Positions 9,231 to 19,561 of a stretch of 64,000 nucleotides of DNA are shown here, one piece after another. The notes below the pieces were generated by a model, which saw only the letters and a program-made list of their open reading frames with translations, was not told the origin of the DNA and did no database searches. Positions within the stretch are counted from its first letter, which is position 1, and the number at the start of each line of letters is the position of its first letter. The DNA is from Candidatus Zixiibacteriota bacterium (GTDB lineage Bacteria; Zixibacteria; MSB-5A5; GN15; FEB-12). The DNA is taken from NCBI GenBank assembly GCA_022571845.1, contig JACZXB010000005.1:19888-83887 (forward strand). Direction: 5' to 3'. The position numbers and the translations under genes are program-made.

Positions 9231-9257
9231 GTAGGTCAGGAACCTTGTGTTCCTGAC
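9231..9257. repeat. Palindromic 27-bp repeat, copy 1
   Basis: Identical to 9561-9587. It begins GTAGGTCAGGAACC. Inside it GTCAGGAAC and GTTCCTGAC form a 9-bp hairpin with a 5-nt loop, as in REP-type elements. Confidence 0.85.
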
Positions 9258-9284
9258 GATTCGAGCTGATCGACGGGGTTGTGA

Positions 9285-9313
9285 CGAAATGGGTTCGTTT
9301 TGTCATAATTAAC
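9285..9313. repeat. 29-bp direct repeat, copy 1
   Basis: CGAAATGGGTTCGTTTTGT followed by a short AT-rich end; it differs at one base from 9386-9414. A shortened TTTTGTCATAAT copy lies at 9441-9452. Confidence 0.8.
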
Positions 9314-9350
9314 ATCTTTTTTTGGATTTCTCTTTATAGGCAATCGACCG

Positions 9351-9376
9351 CACCCTTTCCGCCGAGGCGGACTCAG
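9351..9376. repeat. GC-rich dispersed repeat, copy 1
   Basis: CACCCTTTCCGCCGAGGCGG plus ACTCAG, identical to 10291-10316 and similar to 22514-22542. It contains the small palindrome CCGCCGAGGCGG. Confidence 0.85.
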
Positions 9377-9385
9377 GATGACGGT

Positions 9386-9414
9386 CGAAATGGGTTCGTT
9401 TTGTTATAATTAAC
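9386..9414. repeat. 29-bp direct repeat, copy 2
   Basis: Second copy of the repeat at 9285-9313, with one C-to-T difference, 101 bases downstream. Confidence 0.8.
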
Positions 9415-9517
9415 TTTTCCTCTAATAGGTCTTGTAGTGATTTTGTCATAATGGATAGCATGTCGTATTAGGGTTGAACTGGGTATTTTGCTGTGATTTG
9501 GGGGTGAATTTGAGAAT

Positions 9518-9540
9518 CCCACAGCAAGCTGTGGGCGACC
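9518..9540. repeat. Palindromic repeat of the GCAAGCTGTGGGCGACC type
   Basis: CCCACAGC and GCTGTGGG form an 8-bp stem separated by AA, followed by CGACC. Related copies are at 19536-19556 and 45931-45977. Confidence 0.75.
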
Positions 9541-9560
9541 GGGTCCCAAGTATTGTACAT

Positions 9561-9587
9561 GTAGGTCAGGAACCTTGTGTTCCTGAC
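9561..9587. repeat. Palindromic 27-bp repeat, copy 2
   Basis: Exact second copy of 9231-9257, same orientation, 330 bases downstream. Confidence 0.85.
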
Positions 9588-9748
9588 TATTTGGATTTGT
9601 CGAAACCATCCCGAGTACGTGAGGTTTCGACCTACTCTTTAGAAAAAACTATTGCACAAAAATTCAATTATTTCGTTATTGTAGATACAGGTAGAGATTA
9701 TCCGGAAAGTCTCTTAACTTTGACAATCAAGATTTCGGGGTAGGATTT

Positions 9749-10192
9749 ATGCGCAAAATATCGGTTATTCTAATCATCGGCTTGTTATTGGGCTGTTCAG
9801 GCAGCGATAAGCCGCTGGCACCGACGGTGCCGGAAAGCCTGATTGGGGAATATACAGGTACAGTTTCATACTGGCGGTTTAGGAGTACCGACAGCACCAT
9901 TACAGCATCAGCTGAAATTGAAATTAGTTTCGATTCTGATTCGACTTACTCGTACTTTGTGTCTATCGAGGATGGTTGTGGCGGTTATTTTGGTACTTGG
10001 TATGACTATGAGAATGGTGCTTTGGAACTTAGTAGCATCACGATGGTAGCGATGCTTTGTCTTTTTAACCCGCTTGAAGAATTGTACGGTGAGTTCCGGG
10101 TGACTGGCACTAAGTCATCCGTTTTGTTTTATCAAGAGTTGCCAGAGTTAGATTTGGTACGGACGATAGAATTAAACAAGGTTTCCCAATAG
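9749..10192 (+). CDS. Small predicted lipoprotein, unknown function
   Basis: A 147-residue protein with a lipoprotein signal peptide: hydrophobic ISVILIIGLLLGC ends in the lipobox LLGC, so Cys16 would be lipidated. The mature part is short and beta-rich, with GEYTGTVSYWRF and a glycine/aromatic segment GYFGTWYDYENG, resembling small lipocalin-like envelope lipoproteins in size only. The family is not recognised. The ATG start at 9749 has a weak upstream GGGG-containing stretch. It is flanked by repeat elements on both sides. Confidence 0.7.
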   Translation: MRKISVILIIGLLLGCSGSDKPLAPTVPESLIGEYTGTVSYWRFRSTDSTITASAEIEISFDSDSTYSYFVSIEDGCGGYFGTWYDYENGALELSSITMVAMLCLFNPLEELYGEFRVTGTKSSVLFYQELPELDLVRTIELNKVSQ

Positions 10193-10290
10193 AAGATGGA
10201 TTCCGGCCTGCCCCCCCTCGGCTCCCACGGGACTTCGTTTTCGTGGGCGGCCCGCCACGGCGGGTCCTCATCTGCCTTCTGATAGAAACC

Positions 10291-10316
10291 CACCCTTTCC
10301 GCCGAGGCGGACTCAG
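10291..10316. repeat. GC-rich dispersed repeat, copy 2
   Basis: Identical to 9351-9376. It lies in a 160-base gap with further palindromes (CCCGCCACGGCGGG) and the sequence CTCCCACGGGACTTCGT (10222-10238), which recurs at 19494-19510. Confidence 0.85.
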
Positions 10317-10352
10317 AACTATGTCATAAATGATGGCCACCCTGCCTGGACT

Positions 10353-11209
10353 TTATTGATCAAGTTTGTCAAAGGGAAGAGGAGGATTAAAATCGACATG
10401 TCCAAATTTTACAAGCAAAGATAAATCTAATTCTTTTCCAATCCAATGCTCTGGAATTTGTTTGAGCTCCCAGCTCTTTTCAGGAAGTTCCAGATTAGAA
10501 ACTCTTATTGGGAGTCCTTCTACGACTGGAATTACGTTTGATAAGCTTTCTTCACCTTCTGCCATGTCTCCGAAGTCCCAACCAACACAATTTACTCCTA
10601 TGATCTTACCATCTTCAGTAAATACAGGACCACCCTTGCCCCGCTTCGGATCTCAATGGTTGTTTCCAAATATCCGCAGGGCATCATAGGATCTTCAGGT
10701 ACTGGTACGTATCTGAGAAGCTTCCCAGTGAAATAATTTCCCTTGATTTCGTTCAAGTTTGCTTTGTCTGAAAAATCTAAAGTTCTATTTTCGGGATAAG
10801 CATAAGTAACCAATTTGCTTCCAATCTGCGGTAGAACTCCTGTCAAAGTTCCTCTAAGGTTCATCAGTGGTTTGTTTGGTAACTTGCGTGCATAATTTTC
10901 TGCTTGACCTATCGCAAGATCAGAATTTTTATAACGGTGAAAACACAATATCTGACGAAAATGTACTTTGTTATTAGCTCCTAGGTGGACAACAAATCCT
11001 CTTGAAATTAACTCTCCTTTTTCATTATGCATGTCATCAAGCACATGGCAAGCGGTCAAGAACAAGCCATATCTAGTTATGTAAAATCCTGTTCCGACAA
11101 CAATCAGTTTTTTGCCTGCGATTTCCTTAAGGATAGGCACAATGCCATCACCTGGATGAATGGTTTTACCGTCTCCCGTTAATGCTTTTGGCTGGGTCTT
11201 GTTCATCAT
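10353..11209 (-). pseudogene. Trypsin-like (S1) peptidase broken by a frameshift
   Basis: Two minus-strand frames together make one trypsin-fold protein. The first part (11209 to about 10640) holds VVGTGFYITRYGLFLTACHVL with the catalytic His, and NSDLAIGQ at the expected Asp position. Close to the nucleophile, at a CCCC run (10639-10642), the frame breaks. The neighbouring frame continues with KGGPVFTEDGKIIGVN and ends at 10353. One missing base in the G run would restore SGGKGGPVF. Even then a Lys would stand where GNSGGP-type peptidases have Ser, so the protein may have been inactive already. A sequencing or assembly error at the homopolymer is the alternative. Flanking repeats suggest a mobile or decaying neighbourhood. 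Confidence 0.75.
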
Positions 11210-11263
11210 ATTTATATACGGACAAAATGGATTACTACAATCACATTCTTACTAATTTGTTAA

Positions 11264-11298
11264 AAAAAAGCCCCGGGCAATGTCGCCGGGGCTTTTTT
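11264..11298. terminator. Bidirectional intrinsic terminator
   Basis: A 13-bp perfect stem AAAAAAGCCCCGG (11264-11276) with its complement at 11286-11298, T-rich on both outer sides. It lies between groEL and the broken peptidase. Confidence 0.8.
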
Positions 11299-11387
11299 GT
11301 ATATAATAGTCGAAGATGGATTCCCGATTTCTCGGGAATGACAGGTTGAGTCTTTGTGCGCTCAGGGTAACTTGTTCGCAAAAAAAA

Positions 11388-11408
11388 GCCCCCGATGTAA
11401 TCGGAGGC
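11388..11408 (-). terminator. groEL terminator
   Basis: Nine-base arms GCCCCCGAT and ATCGGAGGC pair with a single G-T wobble around a 3-nt loop, followed on the minus strand by at least seven T. It lies 25 bases after the groEL stop. Confidence 0.8.
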
Positions 11409-11433
11409 CTTTTTATAGAATATATACTTGCTA

Positions 11434-13068
11434 TTAGTACATGCCGTCCATGCCGCCCATGCCACCCGGAGGCATAGCCATTCCGGCCTTTTTATCTTCG
11501 GGCTTCTCGGACACCACAGCTTCGGTGGTTAAAAGAAGTCCGGCGATTGAAGCCGCATTTTCAAGAGCAGTGCGGGTGACCTTGGTCGGGTCAATCACGC
11601 CTGCCTTGAACAGGTCTTCGTACACATCAGTCTGAGCATTGTAACCAAAGGCATCTTTTTCAGCCATTACCCTGTTGACCACAATTGAGCCTTCCATGCC
11701 GGCATTATTAGAAATCTGTCGAATCGGCTCTTCGAGCGATTTGCGCACAATGTCAACACCGACTTTCTCTTCGCTGTCGACTTTAAGAGTGTCAAGCGCA
11801 CTAATTGCACGGAGAAAAGCAACGCCGCCACCCGGGACAATGCCTTCTGCGACAGCCGCACGGGTAGCGTGCAGGGCATCTTCAACACGGGCTTTCTTTT
11901 CTTTCATCTCAGTTTCAGTAGCAGCGCCGACATTGATAACCGCCACACCGCCGGCCAGCTTGGCCAGACGTTCCTGAAGTTTCTCTTCGTCGTAGTCTGA
12001 AGTAGTATCTTCGATCTGCTTTTTGATCTGAGCAATGCGTCCCTGAATATCCTCAGTTTTGCCGGCACCTTCAACTATGGTGGTGTCGTCTTTGTCAATA
12101 GTGACTTTCTTGGCAGTACCGAGGTCTGAAAGAACAGCGTTTTCAAGTTTGAAACCGACTTCTTCAGAAATGACTTTGCCGCCGGTCAAAGTAGCGATAT
12201 CGTCAAGCATCGCTTTGCGGCGGTCGCCGAATCCGGGAGCCTTCACCGCTGCAACCTTGATAGTGCCGCGAAGTTTATTGACTACCAGCGTGGCCAGCGC
12301 CTCGCCATCGATATCTTCAGCAATAATCATCAGAGTCTTACCTTGCTGGGCGACTTTCTCTAATATCGGCAGAAGGTCCTTCATCGTAGAAATCTTCTTA
12401 TCATAGATGAGAATCATGGGGTCTTCCAGCACCGCTTCCATCGAATCCGGATTGGTTACGAAATAAGGGGAGAGGTAACCGCGGTCAAACTGCATACCTT
12501 CAACAACCTCAAGAGTTGTTTCGGCAGTCTTGGCCTCTTCAACTGTGATAACGCCGTCTTTGCCTACTTTTTCCATAGCTTCGGCAATCAATTCGCCAAT
12601 GACCGCGTCACTGTTGGCAGAGATCGTTCCAATCTGAGCAATTTCTTCTTTGCCTGAGACCGGACGGGACATTTTCTTAACAGCCGCGGTAACAGCTATA
12701 ACAGCTTTGTCAATACCGCGCTTGATAGACATCGGATTGTGACCGGCGGTCACGTTTTTGACGCCTTCGCGGAAAATTGCCTGGGCAATCAAAGTTGCGG
12801 TGGTAGTGCCGTCACCGGCGTCGTCGGATGTTTTGGAAGCAACTTCCTTGACCATCTGGGCGCCGATATTTTCTACCTGATCTTCAAGTTCAATTTCTTT
12901 GGCAACCGTCACACCGTCTTTGGTGATAGTCGGTGAGCCAAATTTCTTTTCGATAACAACATTACGGCCTTTGGGGCCAAGAGTTATCCTGACCGCGTTG
13001 GCCAGCTTGTCAACGCCGGCTTTGAGCTTGTTTCTGGCGCTGGCATCATAGTCTATAGTTTTTGCCAT
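11434..13068 (-). CDS. groL: Chaperonin GroEL (60 kDa)
   Basis: The 14-mer ring chaperonin that encloses unfolded proteins with GroES and ATP. The 544 residues match the standard length. Visible features are the N-terminal [20 protein letters not shown], the ATP site GDGTTTAT with GPKGRN, the apical domain with [17 protein letters not shown], the [14 protein letters not shown] segment and the Gly/Met-rich tail ending [10 protein letters not shown]. It is the second gene of the groES-groEL operon, 22 bases after groES, under the CIRCE operator at 13441. No anomaly. Confidence 0.99.
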   Translation of the reverse strand: MAKTIDYDASARNKLKAGVDKLANAVRITLGPKGRNVVIEKKFGSPTITKDGVTVAKEIELEDQVENIGAQMVKEVASKTSDDAGDGTTTATLIAQAIFREGVKNVTAGHNPMSIKRGIDKAVIAVTAAVKKMSRPVSGKEEIAQIGTISANSDAVIGELIAEAMEKVGKDGVITVEEAKTAETTLEVVEGMQFDRGYLSPYFVTNPDSMEAVLEDPMILIYDKKISTMKDLLPILEKVAQQGKTLMIIAEDIDGEALATLVVNKLRGTIKVAAVKAPGFGDRRKAMLDDIATLTGGKVISEEVGFKLENAVLSDLGTAKKVTIDKDDTTIVEGAGKTEDIQGRIAQIKKQIEDTTSDYDEEKLQERLAKLAGGVAVINVGAATETEMKEKKARVEDALHATRAAVAEGIVPGGGVAFLRAISALDTLKVDSEEKVGVDIVRKSLEEPIRQISNNAGMEGSIVVNRVMAEKDAFGYNAQTDVYEDLFKAGVIDPTKVTRTALENAASIAGLLLTTEAVVSEKPEDKKAGMAMPPGGMGGMDGMY

Positions 13069-13090
13069 TTGTTTTATCTCCTAATGGTTC

Positions 13091-13378
13091 TTATTTCTGG
13101 ATAATGGCGAAAATATCAGACTCACGCATAATGAGCAGATCTTCACCTTCAATTGATACTTCGGTACCGGAATATTTGCCGTACAAAATCCTGTCACCTT
13201 TTTTGACTTCAAGAGACATCTTTTTGCCGTCATCAGTTACCCGGCCGGAACCAACTTCGATGATTTCACCTTCCACTGGTTTTTCTTTAGCTGTATCCGG
13301 TATAATGATGCCGCCTTTGACTTGCTCTTCTTCGACCGGTCTGACAACTACTCTGTCGTACAAGGGTTTAACTTGCAT
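13091..13378 (-). CDS. groS: Co-chaperonin GroES (10 kDa)
   Basis: The heptameric lid of GroEL. The 95 residues show the standard layout: [20 protein letters not shown], the mobile-loop segment [41 protein letters not shown] and the end [15 protein letters not shown]. The ATG at 13378 is preceded by AGGAGG on the minus strand. First gene of the operon, followed by groEL. Confidence 0.99.
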   Translation of the reverse strand: MQVKPLYDRVVVRPVEEEQVKGGIIIPDTAKEKPVEGEIIEVGSGRVTDDGKKMSLEVKKGDRILYGKYSGTEVSIEGEDLLIMRESDIFAIIQK

Positions 13379-13440
13379 TGTTTCTTCCTCCTAATTGCTT
13401 CTTGCATTTAGTTTATTGTCAATATATTTACTGTTACTAT

Positions 13441-13467
13441 TTAGCAGTCCCTATCGTCGAGTGCTAA
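13441..13467. promoter_or_regulatory. CIRCE operator (HrcA binding site)
   Basis: TTAGCAGTC, nine bases, GAGTGCTAA. This matches the CIRCE consensus TTAGCACTC-N9-GAGTGCTAA at all but one base of the inverted repeat. It implies HrcA repression of groES-groEL with release on heat shock. No hrcA gene lies in this window. Confidence 0.93.
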
Positions 13468-13495
13468 CAATAATCATAAACTATCAATTTGTCAA
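13467..13495 (-). promoter_or_regulatory. groESL promoter
   Basis: On the minus strand TTGACA (13495-13490), a 17-base spacer, then TATTGT (13472-13467). The -10 box abuts the CIRCE arm, so HrcA bound there would block polymerase. Confidence 0.75.
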
Positions 13496-13608
13496 GAGGT
13501 TCCAGCTAAAAAGTGAAGATATTGTGATTTTTTTCGCTATCTCGCGTGAATGAGAAAGTTTAAGTTGTTATTAAGTAATGGTTTAGTCGAAAGTAGAGGG
13601 AGCAGGTC

Positions 13609-14919
<1,311 letters not shown>

Positions 14920-15083
14920 TTACGATAATAACAGTTATCGGCAGAAATTATCAGATTGCTCTCGTTTGGGCAAGGGATAATTCTGAATAGTGGATAGTAA
15001 GAAGAGAGTGGGAACTTTAAATAGAAGAATGTCAAATCAGGGACACAGAGCAGGCGTGGGGCTACTCACATTTTAAGTTTTGA

Positions 15084-16073
15084 TCAATAATAGCATGATG
15101 GCAGAGCTGCACCGCCTCTGAAAATGAAATCCACTAAATAAGTAAGGTCTAAAATATTGGCCGAAGCACCGTCGTTGTTAACGTCAGTTTCTTCAGGGCA
15201 GTTGCCGGAGTCACCGCTTCCCCGAAATATGAAATCAACTAAGTGAGTCAAGTCCAGCACGTTGCCGTCGTCGCCGTCTTCATTAAAATCGCCGCGGTTA
15301 CTCAAACAGCAAATGATTATCGGTTCTACTGACACAACATATTCAGTTTCCCCATAAAAAGTCACAGTAGGTACAAGTGAACTATCTGGAGGTGAGGACT
15401 GTGCAGGTGCGAAATTTGACCAATTCATTAATACCGGCCGCCGAAGCGTGGAGGAATCTACGGTGATAAAAACCTTCGCTGTCACAGTTGAGTCCTCGGG
15501 TGCGAAACCGAAGGGGTAAAAACCAAATAACAGCACTCTGCCATCTGCTGAATCAATTGCATAACCTGATGCATTATTATCAAAAGATTCTAAGTCTATT
15601 GAATCAATCTGAGGTATGTCATCGCCCACACGAATCTCAAGAGGCAAAATGACGGTATTTAAGGTTTTTTCTGTAAAAAGTTCTACTGTTAATATAGCTT
15701 GGCTAAGCTCGGCCTCAACCCACTTAGTGTGAGAGATCTTAAATGCAGAATCCTGTTCCACTTGATAGGGAGGCAGCAAGTTAGAGCAATTTGGTGCCGG
15801 ACCGCCACAGCAAACATAGGCATTATAAAAAGTTAAATCTAGTGGTGTCAGATTCTCGTAACCATCGATTTCTGCTGCCGACAGATCAACAGGCTGCGGC
15901 CCACCTTGGTAAAAATATGAAGCCAAGTACACTAAGTCCAAGATGGTTAAATTATTGTCCCCATCGATGTCGCCGCAGAGCTGTGAATTGGCGGCGATTG
16001 GCGATAATGCGAGGCAGAAGGCGGTGAGGAAAAAAATCTTAGCTAAAAAGCAGACACTTTTGTGTGCCGTCAT
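15084..16073 (-). CDS. Exported protein with dockerin-like modules at both ends
   Basis: A 329-residue protein with a signal peptide ending SPIAANSQ. Residues about 32-95 contain a dockerin-like pair: CGDIDGDNNLTILDLVYLAS has a canonical 12-residue EF-hand-like calcium loop, and a second unit follows. A central beta-rich region (about 100-250) with LSQAILTVELFTEKTLNTV and RVGDDIPQIDSI resembles a cohesin-like or immunoglobulin-like fold. The C-terminus carries a second pair, GDFNEDGDDGNVLDLTHLVD and DVNNDGASANILDLTYLVD, ending near the cysteine tail. No catalytic domain is visible, so it may be a scaffold or binding protein. It lies next to a metalloprotease with the same tail. Confidence 0.75.
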   Translation of the reverse strand: MTAHKSVCFLAKIFFLTAFCLALSPIAANSQLCGDIDGDNNLTILDLVYLASYFYQGGPQPVDLSAAEIDGYENLTPLDLTFYNAYVCCGGPAPNCSNLLPPYQVEQDSAFKISHTKWVEAELSQAILTVELFTEKTLNTVILPLEIRVGDDIPQIDSIDLESFDNNASGYAIDSADGRVLLFGFYPFGFAPEDSTVTAKVFITVDSSTLRRPVLMNWSNFAPAQSSPPDSSLVPTVTFYGETEYVVSVEPIIICCLSNRGDFNEDGDDGNVLDLTHLVDFIFRGSGDSGNCPEETDVNNDGASANILDLTYLVDFIFRGGAALPSCYY

Positions 16074-16202
16074 TAGTTATGCCTCCCAAATTTAGTTTGG
16101 TATATAGCACAACAATGTAGCTCTTGTCCATATTTGTGTCAAGCTTTTTAATTTGTAATCGATTATAGAGTGAAAGCTACTATCTGCCAAGTCGATAGCT
16201 AA

Positions 16203-17870
16203 CTATCCACATGCGCCGGGTGCCGGGCCGCCGCGGAAGATAAAATCTACCAGGAAAGTCAAATCCAGGATGTTTGACGAATCACCGTCGCCATTTAGGT
16301 CGGCTTCGGCCGGGCAGGCGGCGGCAATTCCGCCACGGAAAATAAAATCTACAAGGAAAGTTAAGTCCAGAATGTTGGCATCTTCACCATCGTTATTTGC
16401 GTCACCTCTGCTACCTTCACAGCATAGTATCGCTTCTTCGCAGGCGTCGCCGATGCCATCGTTGTCGATATCGCTCTGGTCGGGATTGAAGACAGAATTA
16501 CAATTGTCGCTGCCGTTGACTATACCGTCGCCGTCATAATCTCCAAAATCTTCGATAGTTACATCTACTGTTAACTCCGCAGTCATGCCATGCCCAGTGT
16601 GGACGAGCGGAGTTACCGAAACCCCGATGACGCTGTCGGTATAAGTGTTACCGTATTCTAAAAGAGTCACGCGATTATTATTCTGGTTGTCTGAATTTGT
16701 CAGCGGAGGCATATCGAGCAGAAAATTATCGAAACTTGGGTGAATAAATGCGCCCGCTTTCATTCCAAACAGTCCGTCAACTCTGGTATAGTCCCATATG
16801 TCGAATACAAATAAAGAATCATAATCTATTGGCTCTCTGAAGTGATAGTAATAAAAAGCGCTGTCACGCGGGATGCGTAAAACTTTTAATCCGTCCGGAC
16901 CATGAATGGGTGAGAGTGTATAAACACCGCTTTCTGTTATAGTTTTGAGCTGGTCGCGGTCAATCCAACCCATTTTTTCTTTTACTCTGGGGTTGAGGTC
17001 AGCAACCCCACCATACCTGTCCCCTATGATACCGTAACTGCAGGTAGAATCTGACAGATCCGGCCAAACGCTGTTTAATTCACAGTACCAGCCGTTGCTA
17101 TGTCTAATATGAAGAGTGTGAAGAAACTCATGTATCGTTATTCCAAAAAGACGCATCACACCGTTGGTCCAGGCGATGTCGCCTATGCGAACTCCTCCCT
17201 GAGTACAGTTCCTACAATCATGGTATTGAGGATGGATTATAATGAGCCTGTCGTAGTCACCGCCGGTGTACATTGGGACAGGATTAGCTTCATAGCTGAT
17301 ATTGTAGCCATCGGATATTGCCGAATCCATAGCCGTACCAAATAATTGATAGAACCAGTCGGTACTGTCCAAATTTTCCAGAATATAAGGCCCGGCGAAC
17401 TCTCCGGTTATTCTCATACGGTCATTGGAAACATAGCGGATAAAATCATTAAGCGATATGCCGTCGTAGTTCTCCCAATCAAAGACATCGTCAGTTACAA
17501 AGTCGGGCGTCCGGGGCGGTCCGGGGAATCGGTCATCAAATATAAGAGTGTCGGCCATCTCCATCGTAATTGGTTCGGGAAACTTATAGCTATTGCCGTG
17601 GGCTGCGTATTCGACCTGCTCAGTCGAATCTTGCGAAGCAAACCGGCACCAGATAACCAAAACAGTATACTCTCCCAGAGCAGGAATAATGGGCAGAGAG
17701 TCAGAAACAGGACCCTCTACCAAGCGCCCGCTTTTATCAACAGTCGGATTATTAAAACTGCCACCGCAGCCAAGTTCTGGTTCGAAAGACTGTTCAACTT
17801 CCTCTGCGAAAGAAAGAGATAAAGCAAAGCAAGTGAACGTGAAGAGCGTCACAACTAATTTGAGTTTCAT
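16203..17870 (-). CDS. Exported M6-like zinc metalloprotease with dockerin-like tail
   Basis: A 555-residue secreted protease. The signal peptide ends about residue 22 (ALSLSFAEE). The zinc site is HEFLHTLHIRH: ligands H247, H251 and H257, with catalytic E248. This matches the HExxHxxxxxH spacing but has His where metzincins usually have Gly. Around 455-490 lies a thrombospondin type 3-like calcium segment (DYDGDGIVNGSDNC, DIDNDGIGDACEE), and the end is a dockerin-like pair with two NILDLTFLVDFIFRGG cores. The N-terminal part resembles M6 (immune inhibitor A-type) peptidases. Extracellular or surface-attached; the substrate is unknown. Confidence 0.8.
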   Translation of the reverse strand: MKLKLVVTLFTFTCFALSLSFAEEVEQSFEPELGCGGSFNNPTVDKSGRLVEGPVSDSLPIIPALGEYTVLVIWCRFASQDSTEQVEYAAHGNSYKFPEPITMEMADTLIFDDRFPGPPRTPDFVTDDVFDWENYDGISLNDFIRYVSNDRMRITGEFAGPYILENLDSTDWFYQLFGTAMDSAISDGYNISYEANPVPMYTGGDYDRLIIIHPQYHDCRNCTQGGVRIGDIAWTNGVMRLFGITIHEFLHTLHIRHSNGWYCELNSVWPDLSDSTCSYGIIGDRYGGVADLNPRVKEKMGWIDRDQLKTITESGVYTLSPIHGPDGLKVLRIPRDSAFYYYHFREPIDYDSLFVFDIWDYTRVDGLFGMKAGAFIHPSFDNFLLDMPPLTNSDNQNNNRVTLLEYGNTYTDSVIGVSVTPLVHTGHGMTAELTVDVTIEDFGDYDGDGIVNGSDNCNSVFNPDQSDIDNDGIGDACEEAILCCEGSRGDANNDGEDANILDLTFLVDFIFRGGIAAACPAEADLNGDGDSSNILDLTFLVDFIFRGGPAPGACG

Positions 17871-17969
17871 CGAAGAATTCCTCGTGTATGGCGGCGCTTC
17901 AAAAGTAAGTGAAGAGTACTTAAGAAAGTATGGATTCTTGAAACATTTGCAAGTGAAATTTTGATATAC

Positions 17970-18614
17970 TTAATCTGAACCGGCGTTGAATCTTGCCAGG
18001 ATATCAATCCGGATATTGGAGTAGCTGACTTCGCTAAATGCAGCAAAGGCATGAAAGTTCGCATTAAAAGTTGACATCTTTCGATGCTGGTATCCGATAC
18101 GCAAGGCAAGCGGACTAAAAATGAATTCCTTAACTGTAACATCGACAGCATAAGACACAAATACGGCATCTTGGTTTCTGCCCCGGACAATTCGCGTAGT
18201 CAGTCCCTTTGAGCTCAAATCAAAATCCGCGACACCAACGGCCCCGCCCAAATCCAGCCGCATCTTATTTCCTTCTACCAGTGCATGATAAAGAGAGAAT
18301 TCGTACATTTTGACATTGAGGTCGGAACGAATCAGCTCCCAAGTCAATTCCACTTCAGGCGGTATTAAACCGCCCGTCATAGTTCCTATAAATGTAATGC
18401 TGTTGTCCAGCCTGCTGAAAGAGAACCGCACTGACATTTTCTGTGAAAGGCTTTTAGAAAGATAAAGAGTCCAGCCCTCGGGGTTTTCCAGAAAGAAATT
18501 ATCCGACCAGCCAGTTTGACGGGCGTAGCCGATATCAATTTCTGCTTTTGAAATGTTACCAAGAGTTAGCAGAAAAACGAGAACCGAAATCGTAATCTTA
18601 AAAAAACGCTTCAT
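17970..18614 (-). CDS. Exported beta-rich protein, probably an outer-membrane protein
   Basis: A 214-residue protein with a signal peptide (SVLVFLLTLGNISKAE). The mature part alternates short polar and hydrophobic strands, for example EIDIGYARQTGWSDNFFLE, MSVRFSFSRLDNSITF and ALRIGYQHRKMSTFNANFH, as in small outer-membrane barrels. No domain family is recognised. It stands 100 bases upstream of the metalloprotease gene on the same strand. Confidence 0.6.
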   Translation of the reverse strand: MKRFFKITISVLVFLLTLGNISKAEIDIGYARQTGWSDNFFLENPEGWTLYLSKSLSQKMSVRFSFSRLDNSITFIGTMTGGLIPPEVELTWELIRSDLNVKMYEFSLYHALVEGNKMRLDLGGAVGVADFDLSSKGLTTRIVRGRNQDAVFVSYAVDVTVKEFIFSPLALRIGYQHRKMSTFNANFHAFAAFSEVSYSNIRIDILARFNAGSD

Positions 18615-18769
18615 ATCTCAACTCCCCAATATGCATGACTGAAAAATCTGTCTTACTTATTTAATGACGGGTATAATTGAATTTTGTGCAAGGCGCAATT
18701 CTGTGCAAAAGAGGCAGATGCGGACATCTGCATAATTCAAAGGTGCAAAGTGCCGGGCTGGGTTTTCCT

Positions 18770-19063
18770 CTATCGATTCAAGAGTGTGGTTATGTCTTTT
18801 CCTTCAACCATAACATCACAAACTAATTGTCCTCCGGTAGTCGTTTTGGGATTTTTAAGTTCAACGTCTTTGCCCCTGATGATACTTTCTAAACCATCCT
18901 TGGCCTTTTGAAATCCGGACTGTCCCGGTTCCGGGGCACTATAGCCGTTGATCTTAATAGTATCGCCTTCTTCTTTACCCGTTGACTGCCAGTGAGGTGT
19001 GACCCTAAAGGTGCCAGCGTTGATTACTTCCGTCACGGTAACTCTCGTTTTTTTGAGTTCCAT
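18770..19063 (-). CDS. Staphylococcal-nuclease-like protein, probably inactive
   Basis: A 97-residue OB-fold protein resembling thermonuclease: TVTEVINAGTFRVTP aligns with the strand that precedes the active site, and GDTIKINGYSAPEPGQSG corresponds to the DTVRLxGIDAPE motif. In that motif the catalytic Arg is Lys and the calcium-binding Asp is Ser; only the Glu of the PE pair remains. The region that should hold the second catalytic Arg reads GGQLVCDVMVEG. There is no signal peptide, and it is shorter than true nucleases. A nucleic-acid-binding fold rather than a nuclease is the better reading. The ATG at 19063 has GGAGGCAACC just upstream on the minus strand. Confidence 0.7.
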   Translation of the reverse strand: MELKKTRVTVTEVINAGTFRVTPHWQSTGKEEGDTIKINGYSAPEPGQSGFQKAKDGLESIIRGKDVELKNPKTTTGGQLVCDVMVEGKDITTLLNR

Positions 19064-19561
19064 GGTTGCCTCCTATTCTTGATATAGGAAAAATCCATTT
19101 AATACCACGACACTTCATCACCTTAATTATTTTGGAGATAACTCTCCGTTTGATAACTATCGAATTCGGATATTGCAGTCAACATAAAAAAAGTGAGTGG
19201 GGTGCTTGAGAAACCTTCTGAGGGCTATGCAAAGGGCAGCCAACTAGCCGGAATGTGGCTCTCTGAGGGGCTTTTCATCTACTTTTCGCTATTTCGGTTC
19301 CCCATGGTCATTCTGGCGCCGCTTTCATAATTCCGGACTTGATCCGGAACCAGCGGGGGGATATGTGCAGATTAGTAAAAGAATTAAGGGAAATAGAAAC
19401 TCACGATTAATGGTGGGCCACCCGTCCATCGTCTAATTGTATTAGACTTGAAGAGTTGAGTTTTCTCTATAACGTAACGAACCAACTTCTCGACTCCCAC
19501 GGGACTTCGTACGCTCGGGACCATGGTCAGGACCTTGCCGCAAGCGGTGGACGACCAGCCT
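19064..19561. repeat. Intergenic region with repeat remnants
   Basis: No gene is seen in these roughly 500 bases. Contents include a 7-bp hairpin TTCCGGA-CTTGA-TCCGGAA (19331-19349), the sequence CTCCCACGGGACTTCGT (19494-19510, also at 10222-10238), and TGCCGCAAGCGGTGGACGACC (19536-19556), a relative of the repeats at 9518 and 45931. Confidence 0.65.

Larger units (their letters stand above)
9185..9748. repeat. Repeat-rich intergenic region
   Basis: No gene is evident in these 564 bases, which separate a minus-strand and a plus-strand gene. The region holds two copies each of two short repeats, one copy of a GC-rich repeat shared with other intergenic regions, and several small palindromes. 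Short open frames here have no recognisable product. It looks like an accumulation of small dispersed intergenic repeats. Confidence 0.7.

Noticed and set aside
10353..10565. Independent small gene
   Set aside because: It continues the trypsin-like protein of 10598-11209 after a frameshift; it begins at an internal Met, not at a ribosome site.
11441..13394. Several frames opposite groEL and groES
   Set aside because: They lie antisense to strongly conserved genes, lack start signals and have compositions expected from shadow frames.
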